NCBI RefSeq assembly: GCF_023822065.1
Contig: NZ_CP084931.1
Coordinates: 310,001-374,000 of the forward strand
Source: Sphingomonas morindae
GTDB taxonomy: Bacteria > Pseudomonadota > Alphaproteobacteria > Sphingomonadales > Sphingomonadaceae
Reading direction: 5' to 3'
DNA length: 64,000 nucleotides
This document shows positions 18,354-26,914 of this stretch, one piece after another (position 1 is the stretch's first letter; every line of letters starts with the position of its first letter). Under the pieces are notes generated by a model. That model was given only the letters and a program-made list of their open reading frames with translations. It was not told the origin of the DNA and searched no databases. The translations under genes were made by a program, and so were the position numbers.

Positions 18354-19313
18354 TTAGCCGTGCGCCGCGACGGGTGCCGCAGGCACCTGCCTCAGCTGCT
18401 CGGGCGGATAGCGATCGCCCACCGTCGTCCCGGGCGGGAAGGCGTCGTCGAGTTCGGCGAGCGTCGCATCGTCGAGCACGAGCGCGTTGGCGGCCCAATT
18501 GGCCTCCAGATGCGCGATGTGGCGCGTGCCGAAAATCGGGACAAGCTGCTTGGCCTGCACCCAGGCGAGACTGACCTGCGCGCCCGTCACGCCCAGGCGT
18601 TGCGCCACCGCCTCGATGACCAGCCGACGCCGGCTATTGGCTGCGATCGCCTCGGCCTTGAAGCGCGGATGGATGTTGCGCCGATCCTCAGCGTCGATCG
18701 GCGTGGCGCCGGCGAGAAAGCCGCGACCGAGCGGCGCATAGGCCACGAAGCCGATGCCAAGTTCGCGCGCGGTCGGCAGGATCTCCGCCTCGACGTCGCG
18801 CGTCCAAAGCGAAAACTCGCTCTGAAGGGCGGTGATGGGGTAGACGGCATTGCCCCGGCGCAGCTGCGCCGCACTGGCTTCGGAAATGCCGACAGCACCG
18901 ATCTTCCCCTCGTCGACCAGACGACCCAGCTGACCGATCGACTCTTCGACCGGAACATCGGGATCGACACGATGCAGATAGTAGAGATCGATATGCTCGA
19001 GACCGAGGCGCGTGAGGCTCGCCGCGACGGCCTCCTTCGCGTCGACCTTCGGCTTTCCCTCGCCCGCCTGGCCATGGGTGAACTTGCTCGCGATCACGAG
19101 CCCGGAACGCCGGTCGCGCAGCGCGCGTCCGAACAATGTCTCGTTATGCCCCGAACCATAGGCAGTGGCGGTGTCAAAGAAGGTGATGCCGAGATCGACA
19201 GCGCGCTGCAGCGTGCGGATCGACGCCTCGTCATCCGACTTGCCGTAGATGCCCGAGAGGCTCATTCCGCCTAGGCCCAGCGGACTGACATGGAGATGGC
19301 GAAGAAGGGGCAT
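18354..19313 (-). CDS. Aldo/keto reductase
   Basis: A 319-residue NADPH-dependent TIM-barrel reductase. The catalytic tetrad is visible: Asp and Tyr in FFDTATAYG, Lys in VIASKF and His in YYLHR. It is the first gene of the organosulfur operon and lies 18 bases from the TauD gene. TauD- and SsuD-type enzymes release aldehydes, so reduction of that aldehyde to an alcohol is a natural role here (inference). The family is otherwise broad, with substrates from sugars to quinones. Divergent from the TonB receptor across a 163-base gap. Confidence 0.9.
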   Translation of the reverse strand: MPLLRHLHVSPLGLGGMSLSGIYGKSDDEASIRTLQRAVDLGITFFDTATAYGSGHNETLFGRALRDRRSGLVIASKFTHGQAGEGKPKVDAKEAVAASLTRLGLEHIDLYYLHRVDPDVPVEESIGQLGRLVDEGKIGAVGISEASAAQLRRGNAVYPITALQSEFSLWTRDVEAEILPTARELGIGFVAYAPLGRGFLAGATPIDAEDRRNIHPRFKAEAIAANSRRRLVIEAVAQRLGVTGAQVSLAWVQAKQLVPIFGTRHIAHLEANWAANALVLDDATLAELDDAFPPGTTVGDRYPPEQLRQVPAAPVAAHG

Positions 19314-19476
19314 GAGTCATTTCCTGTCCTGTGGCCGGCGGCGGTCGTCACGATCGGCCAGCCATCCCGATCGATCGAGATACAAAAACTAGCCCATCCC
19401 TGAGATTCTCTAGTTGTCCAGTCGGTAACCAGGGATTTAGGCACCCCGCTCTCGACCTGATCCGCCTGGGGGGCCA
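19314..19476. promoter_or_regulatory. Divergent promoter region of the organosulfur locus
   Basis: A 163-base gap between the aldo/keto reductase start and the TonB receptor start must hold both promoters. The middle (about 19380-19440) is the least GC-rich part, with TACAAAAACTAG and AGATTCTCTAG. No repeat is clear enough to call an operator, and no CysB- or LysR-type regulator gene lies within the locus, so control probably comes from elsewhere. Confidence 0.4.
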
Positions 19477-21786
19477 ATGATCTCGATCCACTCGACGCTT
19501 AGCTTGATCGCCTTGGCCGTCGGGGCCTGCGCGCCGGCCTACGCCGCGACAGACGGATCCGCCGACGATGCGGCGGCGGCGAGCCTGCCGCCCGCCCCCG
19601 ATGCCGCAGAGATCACGGTCACTGCGCGCCATCAGGTCGAGCGCGCGCAGGATGTGCCGATCGCGCTCTCCGTCGTCTCGGGATCGGCACTCGAGAAGAC
19701 GGGCGGCTATACGATCGCCGATCTCACCCAGCGGGTGCCCAGCCTCACGGCCTTCAACAGCAACCCCCGCAACTCGTCGCTCGGTATCCGCGGCATCGGC
19801 GTATCGAGCGCGTCGGACGGTCTGGATTCCTCGGTCGGCGTCTATGTGGACAATGTCTATCTCGGCCGGCCGGGCATGGCGCTTCAGGATCTGATCGATG
19901 TCGACCGGGTCGAAGTGCTGCGCGGGCCGCAGGGCACGCTGTTCGGCCGCAATACGTCGGCGGGCGTCGTCAACGTCACCACGCGCGGGCCGAGCTTCGA
20001 CTGGGGTGTTACCGGAGAGGTTTCGGGCGGCACCTATGCCTATCATCAGGAGCGGCTGAGCGTGACCGGGCCGATCGTGTCCGACCTCCTGGCCTTCCGC
20101 ATCACCGGCTTCGACACGCATCGCAATGGCACCATCGACAATGACACGACCGGCAAGGCCGGGAACGGCATCAACCGGCAGGGCGGCCGGGCGCAGCTGC
20201 TGCTCACGCCCAGCAACAAGCTCAAGCTGCGCGCGATCATCGACTATTCGCGGGAATCGGACACATGCTGCGTCAGCGCCATCAAGACGGTGCTGCCGCC
20301 CGCCATCTCCAGCGGCACCAAACGGACGCTGGCGACCCTCGCGCAGATGGGCTGGACACCGACCGCCAGCAACGATCATGTCGTGTGGGATGCGCCGCAG
20401 CTGATGCGGACGCATCAATGGGGCGCGTCACTGCAGGCCGACTGGGATCTGGGCTTCGCGATCGCGACCTCGGTCACGAACTATCGCTACTGGTATTTCA
20501 ATCCGCTCCAGGAGTCGGATTCTACGCCCTTTGACATTCTCGATCGCAACGTCGCGATCACGCGCGATCGGCAGGTCTCGCAGGAATTCCGGCTCGCATC
20601 GGATTCGACGAGGCGATTCTCCTGGCAGATCGGCGCCTACTATTTCCACCAGCAGCTGCTCGATCATTATATCCTGAACCAGTTCGGCAGCGACGCGTCG
20701 GCCTTCTTCACCCGCTATCTGCGCACGGCCAATCCGTCCGCAGCCGCCGTCTCGATCGCACCGGGCTCCCAATATCTCGACGATGTCGACACGTCGGTGG
20801 ATAGTCTGGCCGCCTTCGGCCAGGCCAATTTCAAGATCACGCCGACCCTCACGCTCACCGGCGGCGTCCGCTACACGCACGACAAGCGCAGCGGTGTTTC
20901 CGACACGTCGACCGTCGGCACCCCGTACGCCGCGACCTCGATTCCCTTCCACTATGACGTGTCGGTCAAGGGCAACAATGTGTCCTGGCTCGGCAGCCTG
21001 TCCTGGAAGCCGACCGGCACCCTCCTCGCTTATGCATCCGCCTCGACGGGCTACAAGGGCGCCGGCCTCAACCTCAATTCGTCGACCTCCAGCGGCACGC
21101 CCCTCATCCTCAAGCCGGAAAAGGTGCACAGCTACGAAGTCGGCGTGAAGCAGCAGTTCTTCGATCAGCGCGTGACGCTCAACATCGACGGCTATTGGAC
21201 GCAGCTGAGCGGCCTTCAGGCCAATATCTACCCGATCAACGGCGGCAAATCCTATCTCGCCAATGTCGGCAATGTGCGTGCCCGTGGCATCGAGGTGGAG
21301 GGCCAATGGCGGGTCGCAGATGGCCTCAGCCTGTCGGCCAATGGCGCCTTCAACGACACGCGCTACAGCCGCTATCGCAATGCCCCATGCCCGGTGGGCG
21401 GCGCGGCGGTGTGCGATCTCACCGGCAAGCGCGTCTACCAGTCGCCCAAATGGGTCGCCAATGCGATCGCGGACTATCGTTTCGATGCCGGCCATGGCGT
21501 GACGCCCTATGTCATCGGCCGCTACGCCTATCGGTCGTCGATGTTCGGCACCGTCGATGACGGCCCTTACGGCCGTATCCCAGGCTATGGACTTGCCAGC
21601 TTCCGGGTCGGCGCGACCTTCGCCAACGGCCGGTACGACGCCTCGGCCTGGGTCGAGAACGCCTTCGACAAGACCTTCTACACGAACCTCAACGCGCTCG
21701 CAGTCGTGGGCGCGGGCACCTACGGCTATGGCGGCCAGATCGGCGCGCCCCGGACCGTCGGCGGCACAGTGCGCGTCACCCTGTGA
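19477..21786 (+). CDS. TonB-dependent outer-membrane receptor
   Basis: A 769-residue beta-barrel receptor that imports a substrate across the outer membrane using TonB energy. Signal peptide at 1-23 (ends APAYA). A plug domain follows (EITVTARHQVERAQDVPIAL, then VDRVEVLRGPQGTLFGRNTS), and a barrel ending in the typical aromatic/hydrophobic C-terminal strand (GGTVRVTL). Sphingomonads often use TonB receptors for small organic compounds, not only iron. Its place between the sulfonate operon and the SsuD-type gene argues for an organosulfur ligand. A GGGGGG tract just before the ATG supports the start. Confidence 0.93.
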   Translation: MISIHSTLSLIALAVGACAPAYAATDGSADDAAAASLPPAPDAAEITVTARHQVERAQDVPIALSVVSGSALEKTGGYTIADLTQRVPSLTAFNSNPRNSSLGIRGIGVSSASDGLDSSVGVYVDNVYLGRPGMALQDLIDVDRVEVLRGPQGTLFGRNTSAGVVNVTTRGPSFDWGVTGEVSGGTYAYHQERLSVTGPIVSDLLAFRITGFDTHRNGTIDNDTTGKAGNGINRQGGRAQLLLTPSNKLKLRAIIDYSRESDTCCVSAIKTVLPPAISSGTKRTLATLAQMGWTPTASNDHVVWDAPQLMRTHQWGASLQADWDLGFAIATSVTNYRYWYFNPLQESDSTPFDILDRNVAITRDRQVSQEFRLASDSTRRFSWQIGAYYFHQQLLDHYILNQFGSDASAFFTRYLRTANPSAAAVSIAPGSQYLDDVDTSVDSLAAFGQANFKITPTLTLTGGVRYTHDKRSGVSDTSTVGTPYAATSIPFHYDVSVKGNNVSWLGSLSWKPTGTLLAYASASTGYKGAGLNLNSSTSSGTPLILKPEKVHSYEVGVKQQFFDQRVTLNIDGYWTQLSGLQANIYPINGGKSYLANVGNVRARGIEVEGQWRVADGLSLSANGAFNDTRYSRYRNAPCPVGGAAVCDLTGKRVYQSPKWVANAIADYRFDAGHGVTPYVIGRYAYRSSMFGTVDDGPYGRIPGYGLASFRVGATFANGRYDASAWVENAFDKTFYTNLNALAVVGAGTYGYGGQIGAPRTVGGTVRVTL

Positions 21787-21838
21787 CGCCGGCCGCATTC
21801 CCCCCGACTTCGTCTTTAAAACAGCGCGAGAGCCAGGC

Positions 21839-22903
21839 ATGACCGAGCGATCCGAATTTCTCTGGTATATTCCTAATGAGGTGCAGGGCGGCCATCGTGG
21901 CGATCCCACTGTGGCCGGCCATAACAGCCTGGAGACGCTGACCGAGCATGCGCTGGCGCTCGAGGAGCATGGCTGGGGCGGCGCGTTGATCGGCGCGGGC
22001 TGGGGACGGCCCGACACCTTCACCGTGGCGACCGCGCTCACCGCTCGCACCAAGACGTTCCAGCCGCTGATCGCCATTCGCCCCGGCTATTGGCGTCCCG
22101 CCAATTTCGCCTCGGCGGCCGCGACGCTCGATCATCTGAGCGGTGGCCGGGTGAAGATCAATATCGTCTCGGGCCAGGACAATCTTGCGGCCTATGGCGA
22201 CAGCGAAGGCAATCAGGCGCACCGCTACGGTCGCACCAAGGAGTTCATGCGGCTCGTCCGACGCCTCTGGACCGAGACAGATGTCACGTTCGAAGGCGAA
22301 CATTTCCACGTCGCAGGTTCGACGGTCGAGCCCCGGATCCAATTGCAGGGAGCGCGCCGGCATCCCAAGCTGTACTTCGGCGGCGCCTCCGACGCTGCCG
22401 AAAAGGTGGCGGCGACCGAAGCGGACGTCCAGCTCTTCTGGGGCGAGCCCCGCGAAGGCGTCGCCGACCGGATTGCCCGCCTCAAAGCCTTGAGCCGCGA
22501 CCTCGATCGCGACCTGCCGCCGCTCGAATTCGGTTTGCGCATCACCACGCTCGTCCGTGACACGACCGCGCAGGCCTGGGCCGACGCGGAAGCGAAGGTG
22601 GAAGCGATGAAGGAGCGAACCCGCGTCGACGAGCATCGTCGCGCGCCGGCGGTCGGCCAGCAGCGCCTGCTCGACCTCCACGCGCGGGGCGACGTCCTCG
22701 ACGACAATCTCTACACGGCGCCCGGCCGCTATGGCGGAGGCGGCGCGGGCACGACGTGGCTGGTCGGCTCGCCGGACGATGTCGCGGCGTCGCTGCGTCA
22801 CTATCGCGCGCTTGGCATCACCCATTTCATCCTGTCGGACACGCCCTATCTGCCCGAGATCAGGCGACAGGGCGACCAGTTGCTTCCGCTGCTGCGTGGC
22901 TGA
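21839..22903 (+). CDS. ssuD: SsuD-like FMNH2-dependent alkanesulfonate monooxygenase
   Basis: A 354-residue LLM-class flavin monooxygenase that cleaves the C-S bond of alkanesulfonates to sulfite and an aldehyde, using reduced FMN from a separate reductase. Shared SsuD features include KLYFGGASDAAEKVA, QLFWGEPREGV, PAVGQQRLLDLHARGD and YGGGGAGTTWLVG. ATG 21839 is used; a longer frame reading back into the TonB gene is out of register with it and rejected. It lies 53 bases after the TonB receptor and is probably co-transcribed with it. No flavin reductase gene (ssuE-like) is nearby, so FMNH2 must come from elsewhere. Confidence 0.92.
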   Translation: MTERSEFLWYIPNEVQGGHRGDPTVAGHNSLETLTEHALALEEHGWGGALIGAGWGRPDTFTVATALTARTKTFQPLIAIRPGYWRPANFASAAATLDHLSGGRVKINIVSGQDNLAAYGDSEGNQAHRYGRTKEFMRLVRRLWTETDVTFEGEHFHVAGSTVEPRIQLQGARRHPKLYFGGASDAAEKVAATEADVQLFWGEPREGVADRIARLKALSRDLDRDLPPLEFGLRITTLVRDTTAQAWADAEAKVEAMKERTRVDEHRRAPAVGQQRLLDLHARGDVLDDNLYTAPGRYGGGGAGTTWLVGSPDDVAASLRHYRALGITHFILSDTPYLPEIRRQGDQLLPLLRG

Positions 22904-23075
22904 GCCGGAGCGTCGAGTGGACCGGCATACGGGCCGCCCTGCTTCCCGATCAAACCGGGGCGCCGGCGCGTGCGGGCTGGGTGCAGGCGGAAGGCCATGG
23001 CGGACCCCGCCTTTTCGCGCGAGGAGACATTTCGCTCGTCCGATCCTCTCGCCGGACCGCCTGCCCGGTCGCCGG

Positions 23076-24053
23076 TCAGGGTTTCGCGACGGGAGCCGGT
23101 ATCAGGCGGCGCTGGCCGAGCAGCAAAAAAGTGCCCAGGGCAATGCTGAGCACCAGAAGGTTGGCGGCCCCGAACAGCACCGGCGCCAGCAATGCCATCG
23201 GGCCATCTCCCGTCGCGGCGAGCTTCACCGCGGCGGTCGCCAAGGCTGTCGCGCCGAAGGTGAAGGCCCAGTAGGACGCGCCGAACGGCGCCTCCGCAAT
23301 CCACCGCGCCATCCGCAGAAGCAGCAGCGCCTGGAGCAACGCATAGCCGATCAGCGCACGTCCGATCAGATCGGGCGCGCCGCCGCCGACCGCGAGATAG
23401 GTTGCGGCGCCCACCGCCGGCGGCGCGAGCTGGATGCCGAGCGTCGGCCGCATGGCCGGCGGCAGCGTTGCGGCGGTGTAGAGCCGGTGGAGCAGCACGG
23501 ATTCGATGGCGAGCCAGGAGAATAAGGCGGCACCGAACGCGAGCTGACCCCATTCTTGCCAGCCCAAGGCCGCGGCGGTGGTGCCCGCGACGAAGCCGCC
23601 GGCGACGGTGGGCAGGTAGAGGATGGGCGTGCTGGCGCCCGCGTCCCGTTCGCCGCGCCAGAGCAGCCCGGTGCGCCACAGCGCGAAGCCGAGCGTGAAG
23701 ACGGCGCCCAACGCGAACAGGAGAAGCGCGAGCGCGCGGGCGTAGGGCAGCGCCCCCTGCGCGATCAGCAGCGTCGCGACCCCGCCCAGGCCGATGAAGC
23801 AACACTGGACGGCATGGTCCGCCTCGGCGCGGGCTTCCAGAGGCGCGACGATCCACTTGAAAGCGTAGAGCGTCGACACGATCGCCCAGGCCAGAGCGGC
23901 GAGGAGGAACAGGACCTCGCCGATCATGGCGGGCATTCCCCAGGCGAGGTGCGCTGCGCGCCAGCTATTCGCGAGGCCGGCAAGGCCGAGCACGATCCCG
24001 AAGAAGGAGGCCGGCACCCGCGGCAGCGAGGAAGAGGATGAAGCGTTTCGCAT
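23076..24053 (-). CDS. tehA: TehA-like SLAC1-family transporter
   Basis: A 325-residue inner-membrane protein with about ten hydrophobic helices, related to the tellurite-resistance/dicarboxylate transporter TehA and plant SLAC1 anion channels. Recognisable blocks are VPASFFGIVLGLAGLANSWR near the N-terminus, PAMRPTLGIQLAPPAVGA in the middle and ASYWAFTFGATALA toward the end. The physiological substrate of TehA homologues is generally uncertain; anion export is the usual suggestion. No TehB methyltransferase is adjacent. The start is ATG 24053. Confidence 0.88.
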   Translation of the reverse strand: MRNASSSSSLPRVPASFFGIVLGLAGLANSWRAAHLAWGMPAMIGEVLFLLAALAWAIVSTLYAFKWIVAPLEARAEADHAVQCCFIGLGGVATLLIAQGALPYARALALLLFALGAVFTLGFALWRTGLLWRGERDAGASTPILYLPTVAGGFVAGTTAAALGWQEWGQLAFGAALFSWLAIESVLLHRLYTAATLPPAMRPTLGIQLAPPAVGAATYLAVGGGAPDLIGRALIGYALLQALLLLRMARWIAEAPFGASYWAFTFGATALATAAVKLAATGDGPMALLAPVLFGAANLLVLSIALGTFLLLGQRRLIPAPVAKP

Positions 24054-24119
24054 CGCGACAAGTCCTTACAGGGCGTGGCGGGGTGTTCAATCGGCGACCA
24101 ACGTGCGCCGCGAGGGCCC

Positions 24120-24722
24120 TCAACGCGACGCCAGTGCGTCGCGCAGACGCTGGTTCTCGGCGCGAAGGACAGCGGCTTCCTGTTGCAGGTCCTCGATCAC
24201 CTCACGGACCTCCGCTGCCGTGAACCTCGGCGTGATATATTTCGGGCAGTTCCAGTCGTAGCCCACGACGTCGATCGTGATGAAGCGCTCTTCCGGGGCG
24301 CCTGCGTCCGCAAATCCGTCAGGCATGGCGGTCGTCCGGGCATGACCGATCAGCTTGAGGCGCCGTCGCTCCGGATAGTCCATGAAGAACAGCGACACCT
24401 TGTCGCTGGTCGCGAGGTTTCCGAGCGAGATATATTGCCGGTTGCCGGGATAGTCGGCGAAGCCGATGCGATCGGGGCCGAGGATCTTCAGGAAGCCCGG
24501 TGCGCCGCCACGATGCTGGAGATAGGGCCAGCCATCGGCGGTGACGCTGGCCATATAGAAGCTGTCGCGAACGCGCAGGAATTGGATCTCGCGCGCACCC
24601 AGGCGATCACCGCCGGGCGCGCGCCCCGCCTCCATGCGGGCATAGGCGCTCCGCGAGCCGGCCTGCTCCTGCAGTCGCCTCGCCTCGTCGCCGAACAGGG
24701 TGTGGAGATAGGATGCGGTCAT
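24120..24722 (-). CDS. Pyridoxamine 5'-phosphate oxidase-fold family protein
   Basis: A 200-residue flavin-binding split-barrel protein. The core fits the putative-PNPOx group (FYMASVTADGWPYLQHRGG, FADYPGNRQYISLGNLAT, KVSLFFMDYPERRRLKLIGHA). The C-terminal 40 residues form a helix with a heptad-like pattern (VREVIEDLQQEAAVLRAENQ). Members often bind FMN, F420 or heme; this one is unlikely to be the vitamin B6 enzyme. I chose ATG 24722 because the longer reading is Arg/Cys-rich and out of family. It is co-directional with tehA, 66 bases apart. The 264 bases upstream, to the LysR stop, hold no gene I can support. Confidence 0.85.
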   Translation of the reverse strand: MTASYLHTLFGDEARRLQEQAGSRSAYARMEAGRAPGGDRLGAREIQFLRVRDSFYMASVTADGWPYLQHRGGAPGFLKILGPDRIGFADYPGNRQYISLGNLATSDKVSLFFMDYPERRRLKLIGHARTTAMPDGFADAGAPEERFITIDVVGYDWNCPKYITPRFTAAEVREVIEDLQQEAAVLRAENQRLRDALASR

Positions 24723-24986
24723 GTCCGAACAGGTACGATGCACGCCCGGGATCGGGAATGATCGACCCGGTGAACTCATCCTTCCGCAGCGGGAAATGAT
24801 CGTTGCCCGCCTCCGCCCTCTCGCGCGGCACGAGAGCGCCGCTCGCGTCGCCACGGCGCGAGATCCCGAGCTGCTCGAGGCAGGGGCAAGAGCCGAACCG
24901 ACGGTTTCGCCACGGCGCGGCTCGAGGCGCTGCGTCGCTCGCGGGAGGCCGGCGAGCCGACCGACGTCGGGAGCTGAGCCGCGCGC

Positions 24987-25877
24987 TCAGTTCAACAGCC
25001 TGTTCTCGCGCAGGCGGGTCACCGCGAGATCGACGAAGGTCCGGACCTTGGCCGGCGCCTGCCGGCCTTCGGGGTGAAGCACATGGATCGGCAGCGGCGG
25101 CTCTTCATGGTCGGCGAGGACGATCTGGAGCCGCCCGGCAATGAGGTCGGGGCCGATCTGGTAGTGGAGCACCCGCGTCAGGCCCCATCCCGCCAGCGCC
25201 GCCTCGATCGCGCCCTCGTTGGTGTTGCACTGGAGCGCCGGATGCACGGTGACGCGCTGGTCGCCGGCGAAGCGCCATTCCGGCGATGCCCAAGCGCTGG
25301 TCGAGGCGGCGATCCGGTGGTCCTTGAGATCGCCCGGCACCGTCGGGATGCCGTGCGCCTCGAGATAGGCCGGCGACCCGCAGATCACGCGCCGCACCGA
25401 CCCGACCTTCACCGCCGCGAAGCCGGAATCGGCCAGATGGCCGATGCGAACGGCGACATCGATGCCTTCCTCGATGATGTTGACCGGGCGATCGGCGAGG
25501 AAGACGCGACCCGCCATGCCCGGATGGGTGTCCAGATATTCGGTCATGATGGACATCACATAGTGCCGCCCGAACAGGGTGGAGGCAGTGACCGCGATCG
25601 TGCCTGAGGGCTTGGCGTAGGCGCCTGCGGCGGCCGCCTCGGCCTCGGCAATGTCGGAGAGGATGCGCTGGCAATCGGTGAAGTAGCGGCGCCCGCTCTC
25701 GGTCAGCTTGACCGAGCGGGTGGTCCGGACGAACAGCCGCGCGCCCACCAGCTCCTCGAGCGCCGCGATCGCGCGGGTCACGGCCGGAGCGCTCATGTGG
25801 AGGGTGCGCCCGGCCTCGGCGAAGCTGCCGGTTTCCGCGACCTTCACGAAGGTCCGCATCGCCTGCCAACGATCCAT
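24987..25877 (-). CDS. LysR-family transcriptional regulator
   Basis: A 296-residue LysR protein: HTH at residues about 1-60 (TGSFAEAGRTLHMSAPAVTRAI), the conserved RTTRSVKLTESGRRY stretch, and a substrate domain from about 90. It is co-directional with the PNPOx-like gene but separated by 264 bases. Upstream, at 25973, is the end of the small helical protein gene. The target is not evident because it lacks a divergent partner. Confidence 0.9.
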   Translation of the reverse strand: MDRWQAMRTFVKVAETGSFAEAGRTLHMSAPAVTRAIAALEELVGARLFVRTTRSVKLTESGRRYFTDCQRILSDIAEAEAAAAGAYAKPSGTIAVTASTLFGRHYVMSIMTEYLDTHPGMAGRVFLADRPVNIIEEGIDVAVRIGHLADSGFAAVKVGSVRRVICGSPAYLEAHGIPTVPGDLKDHRIAASTSAWASPEWRFAGDQRVTVHPALQCNTNEGAIEAALAGWGLTRVLHYQIGPDLIAGRLQIVLADHEEPPLPIHVLHPEGRQAPAKVRTFVDLAVTRLRENRLLN

Positions 25878-25972
25878 CGACGTGCCTCGTCCAAGCCGCC
25901 AGCGACCCGACGCCGGCGATCATTGCACGGGATAAGGATTTTCGGCCCGTAGCGACACCCGCTATTCCGCTG

Positions 25973-26302
25973 CTAAGGGGGGCTGGTCGGTGACAGTGCG
26001 GCCGCCATAATCTCGATCTCCCGGCATTGTGCCTCGGTGAGACCGGCCTTGCGCGCCTGGATCGACGCCCGCCGGCGCCGCCCGCTGTCCGGTCCGGCAG
26101 CGGCCCGGGCCAGATCGAGCGCTTGTGAATTGATGGCGTCGAAGCTCCGCCCGTCGCGCGCGGCGTCGATCTCGGCTCCGCAGACGCCGAGGCGTCGTGC
26201 CTCCGCGTCCTGTCGCCGTCGGCGCGGCTCGTCTCCTCCGCGCGCGGTCAGCGCCATCTCGATCAGGATCCGCATCACCGGCGTGAGGATGGGCGCATCC
26301 AT
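25973..26302 (-). CDS. Small helical protein, weakly CMD/AhpD-like
   Basis: A 109-residue protein, mostly helical and charged. The pattern MALTARGGDEPRRRRQDAEARRLGV, AEIDAARDGRSFDAINSQAL (read as separate blocks) and ARKAGLTEAQCREIEI loosely matches carboxymuconolactone decarboxylase/AhpD-fold proteins. The CxxC peroxidatic motif is absent, so a thiol-dependent activity is unlikely. It starts 15 bases after the NTF2-like gene stops and is probably in one operon with it. The family call is uncertain and the frame could be a decayed gene. Confidence 0.5.
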   Translation of the reverse strand: MDAPILTPVMRILIEMALTARGGDEPRRRRQDAEARRLGVCGAEIDAARDGRSFDAINSQALDLARAAAGPDSGRRRRASIQARKAGLTEAQCREIEIMAAALSPTSPP

Positions 26303-26317
26303 AATGCGACTGCCGGG

Positions 26318-26782
26318 TCAGAAGCCGAACGCGCTGAGGCCGGGATGATCGTCCGGGCGCCTGCCCAGCGGCCAGTGGAACTTGCGGTCGCTCTCGGTGA
26401 TCGGATGCTCGTTGATGCTCGAATGGCGGACGCGCATCAGCCCGTCCTCGGCGAATTCCCAATTCTCGTTGCCATAGGCGCGGAACCATTGGCCGCTGTC
26501 GTCATGATATTCGTACGCGTAGCGCACGGCGATGCGGTTGCCCGCGAACGTCCAGATCTCCTTGATGAGGCGGTAGTCGAGCTCGCGATGCCATTTGCGG
26601 GTCAGGAAGGCCTCGGCTTCGGCGCGGCCGTTCACGAACTCGGCGCGGTTTCGCCAGCGCGTGTCCTCGGTATAGGCGAGCGCGACGCGCGCCGGATCCC
26701 GGCTGTTCCAGCCATCCTCGGCGAGGCGGACCTTCTCGACAGCGGTTTCTGCGGTGAACGGCGGCAGCGGGGGACGCGACAT
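26318..26782 (-). CDS. Nuclear transport factor 2-like protein (DUF1348)
   Basis: A 154-residue single-domain cone-shaped NTF2-fold protein of the DUF1348 group: [40 protein letters not shown] and [20 protein letters not shown] are characteristic. The full length matches the family. The biochemical role of DUF1348 is unknown; the fold often houses small isomerases or hydrolases. It sits upstream of the small helical protein and downstream of an alpha/beta hydrolase on the same strand. Confidence 0.9.
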   Translation of the reverse strand: MSRPPLPPFTAETAVEKVRLAEDGWNSRDPARVALAYTEDTRWRNRAEFVNGRAEAEAFLTRKWHRELDYRLIKEIWTFAGNRIAVRYAYEYHDDSGQWFRAYGNENWEFAEDGLMRVRHSSINEHPITESDRKFHWPLGRRPDDHPGLSAFGF

Positions 26783-26914
26783 GGTGGGATCCTCTTCGCA
26801 AATGGGGACGGCGGTCCTTGTGGAGCGCCGTCACGCGGGCAGGTTCAGGCGGCGGTGCGCCGCGCGGCCGGGGCCGAGCCGGGGTCCGGGCAGTGCCCGG
26901 GACGCCGGCAGGGT

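Noticed and set aside
24723-24986. An upstream extension of the PNPOx-like protein or a separate small gene
   Set aside because: The extension is Arg/Ser-rich and unlike the family; no ribosome site or motif supports another gene.
25973-26302. Calling the small helical protein a true AhpD peroxidase
   Set aside because: The CxxC motif is missing and the similarity is only a loose helical pattern, so it is kept as a weak family resemblance.
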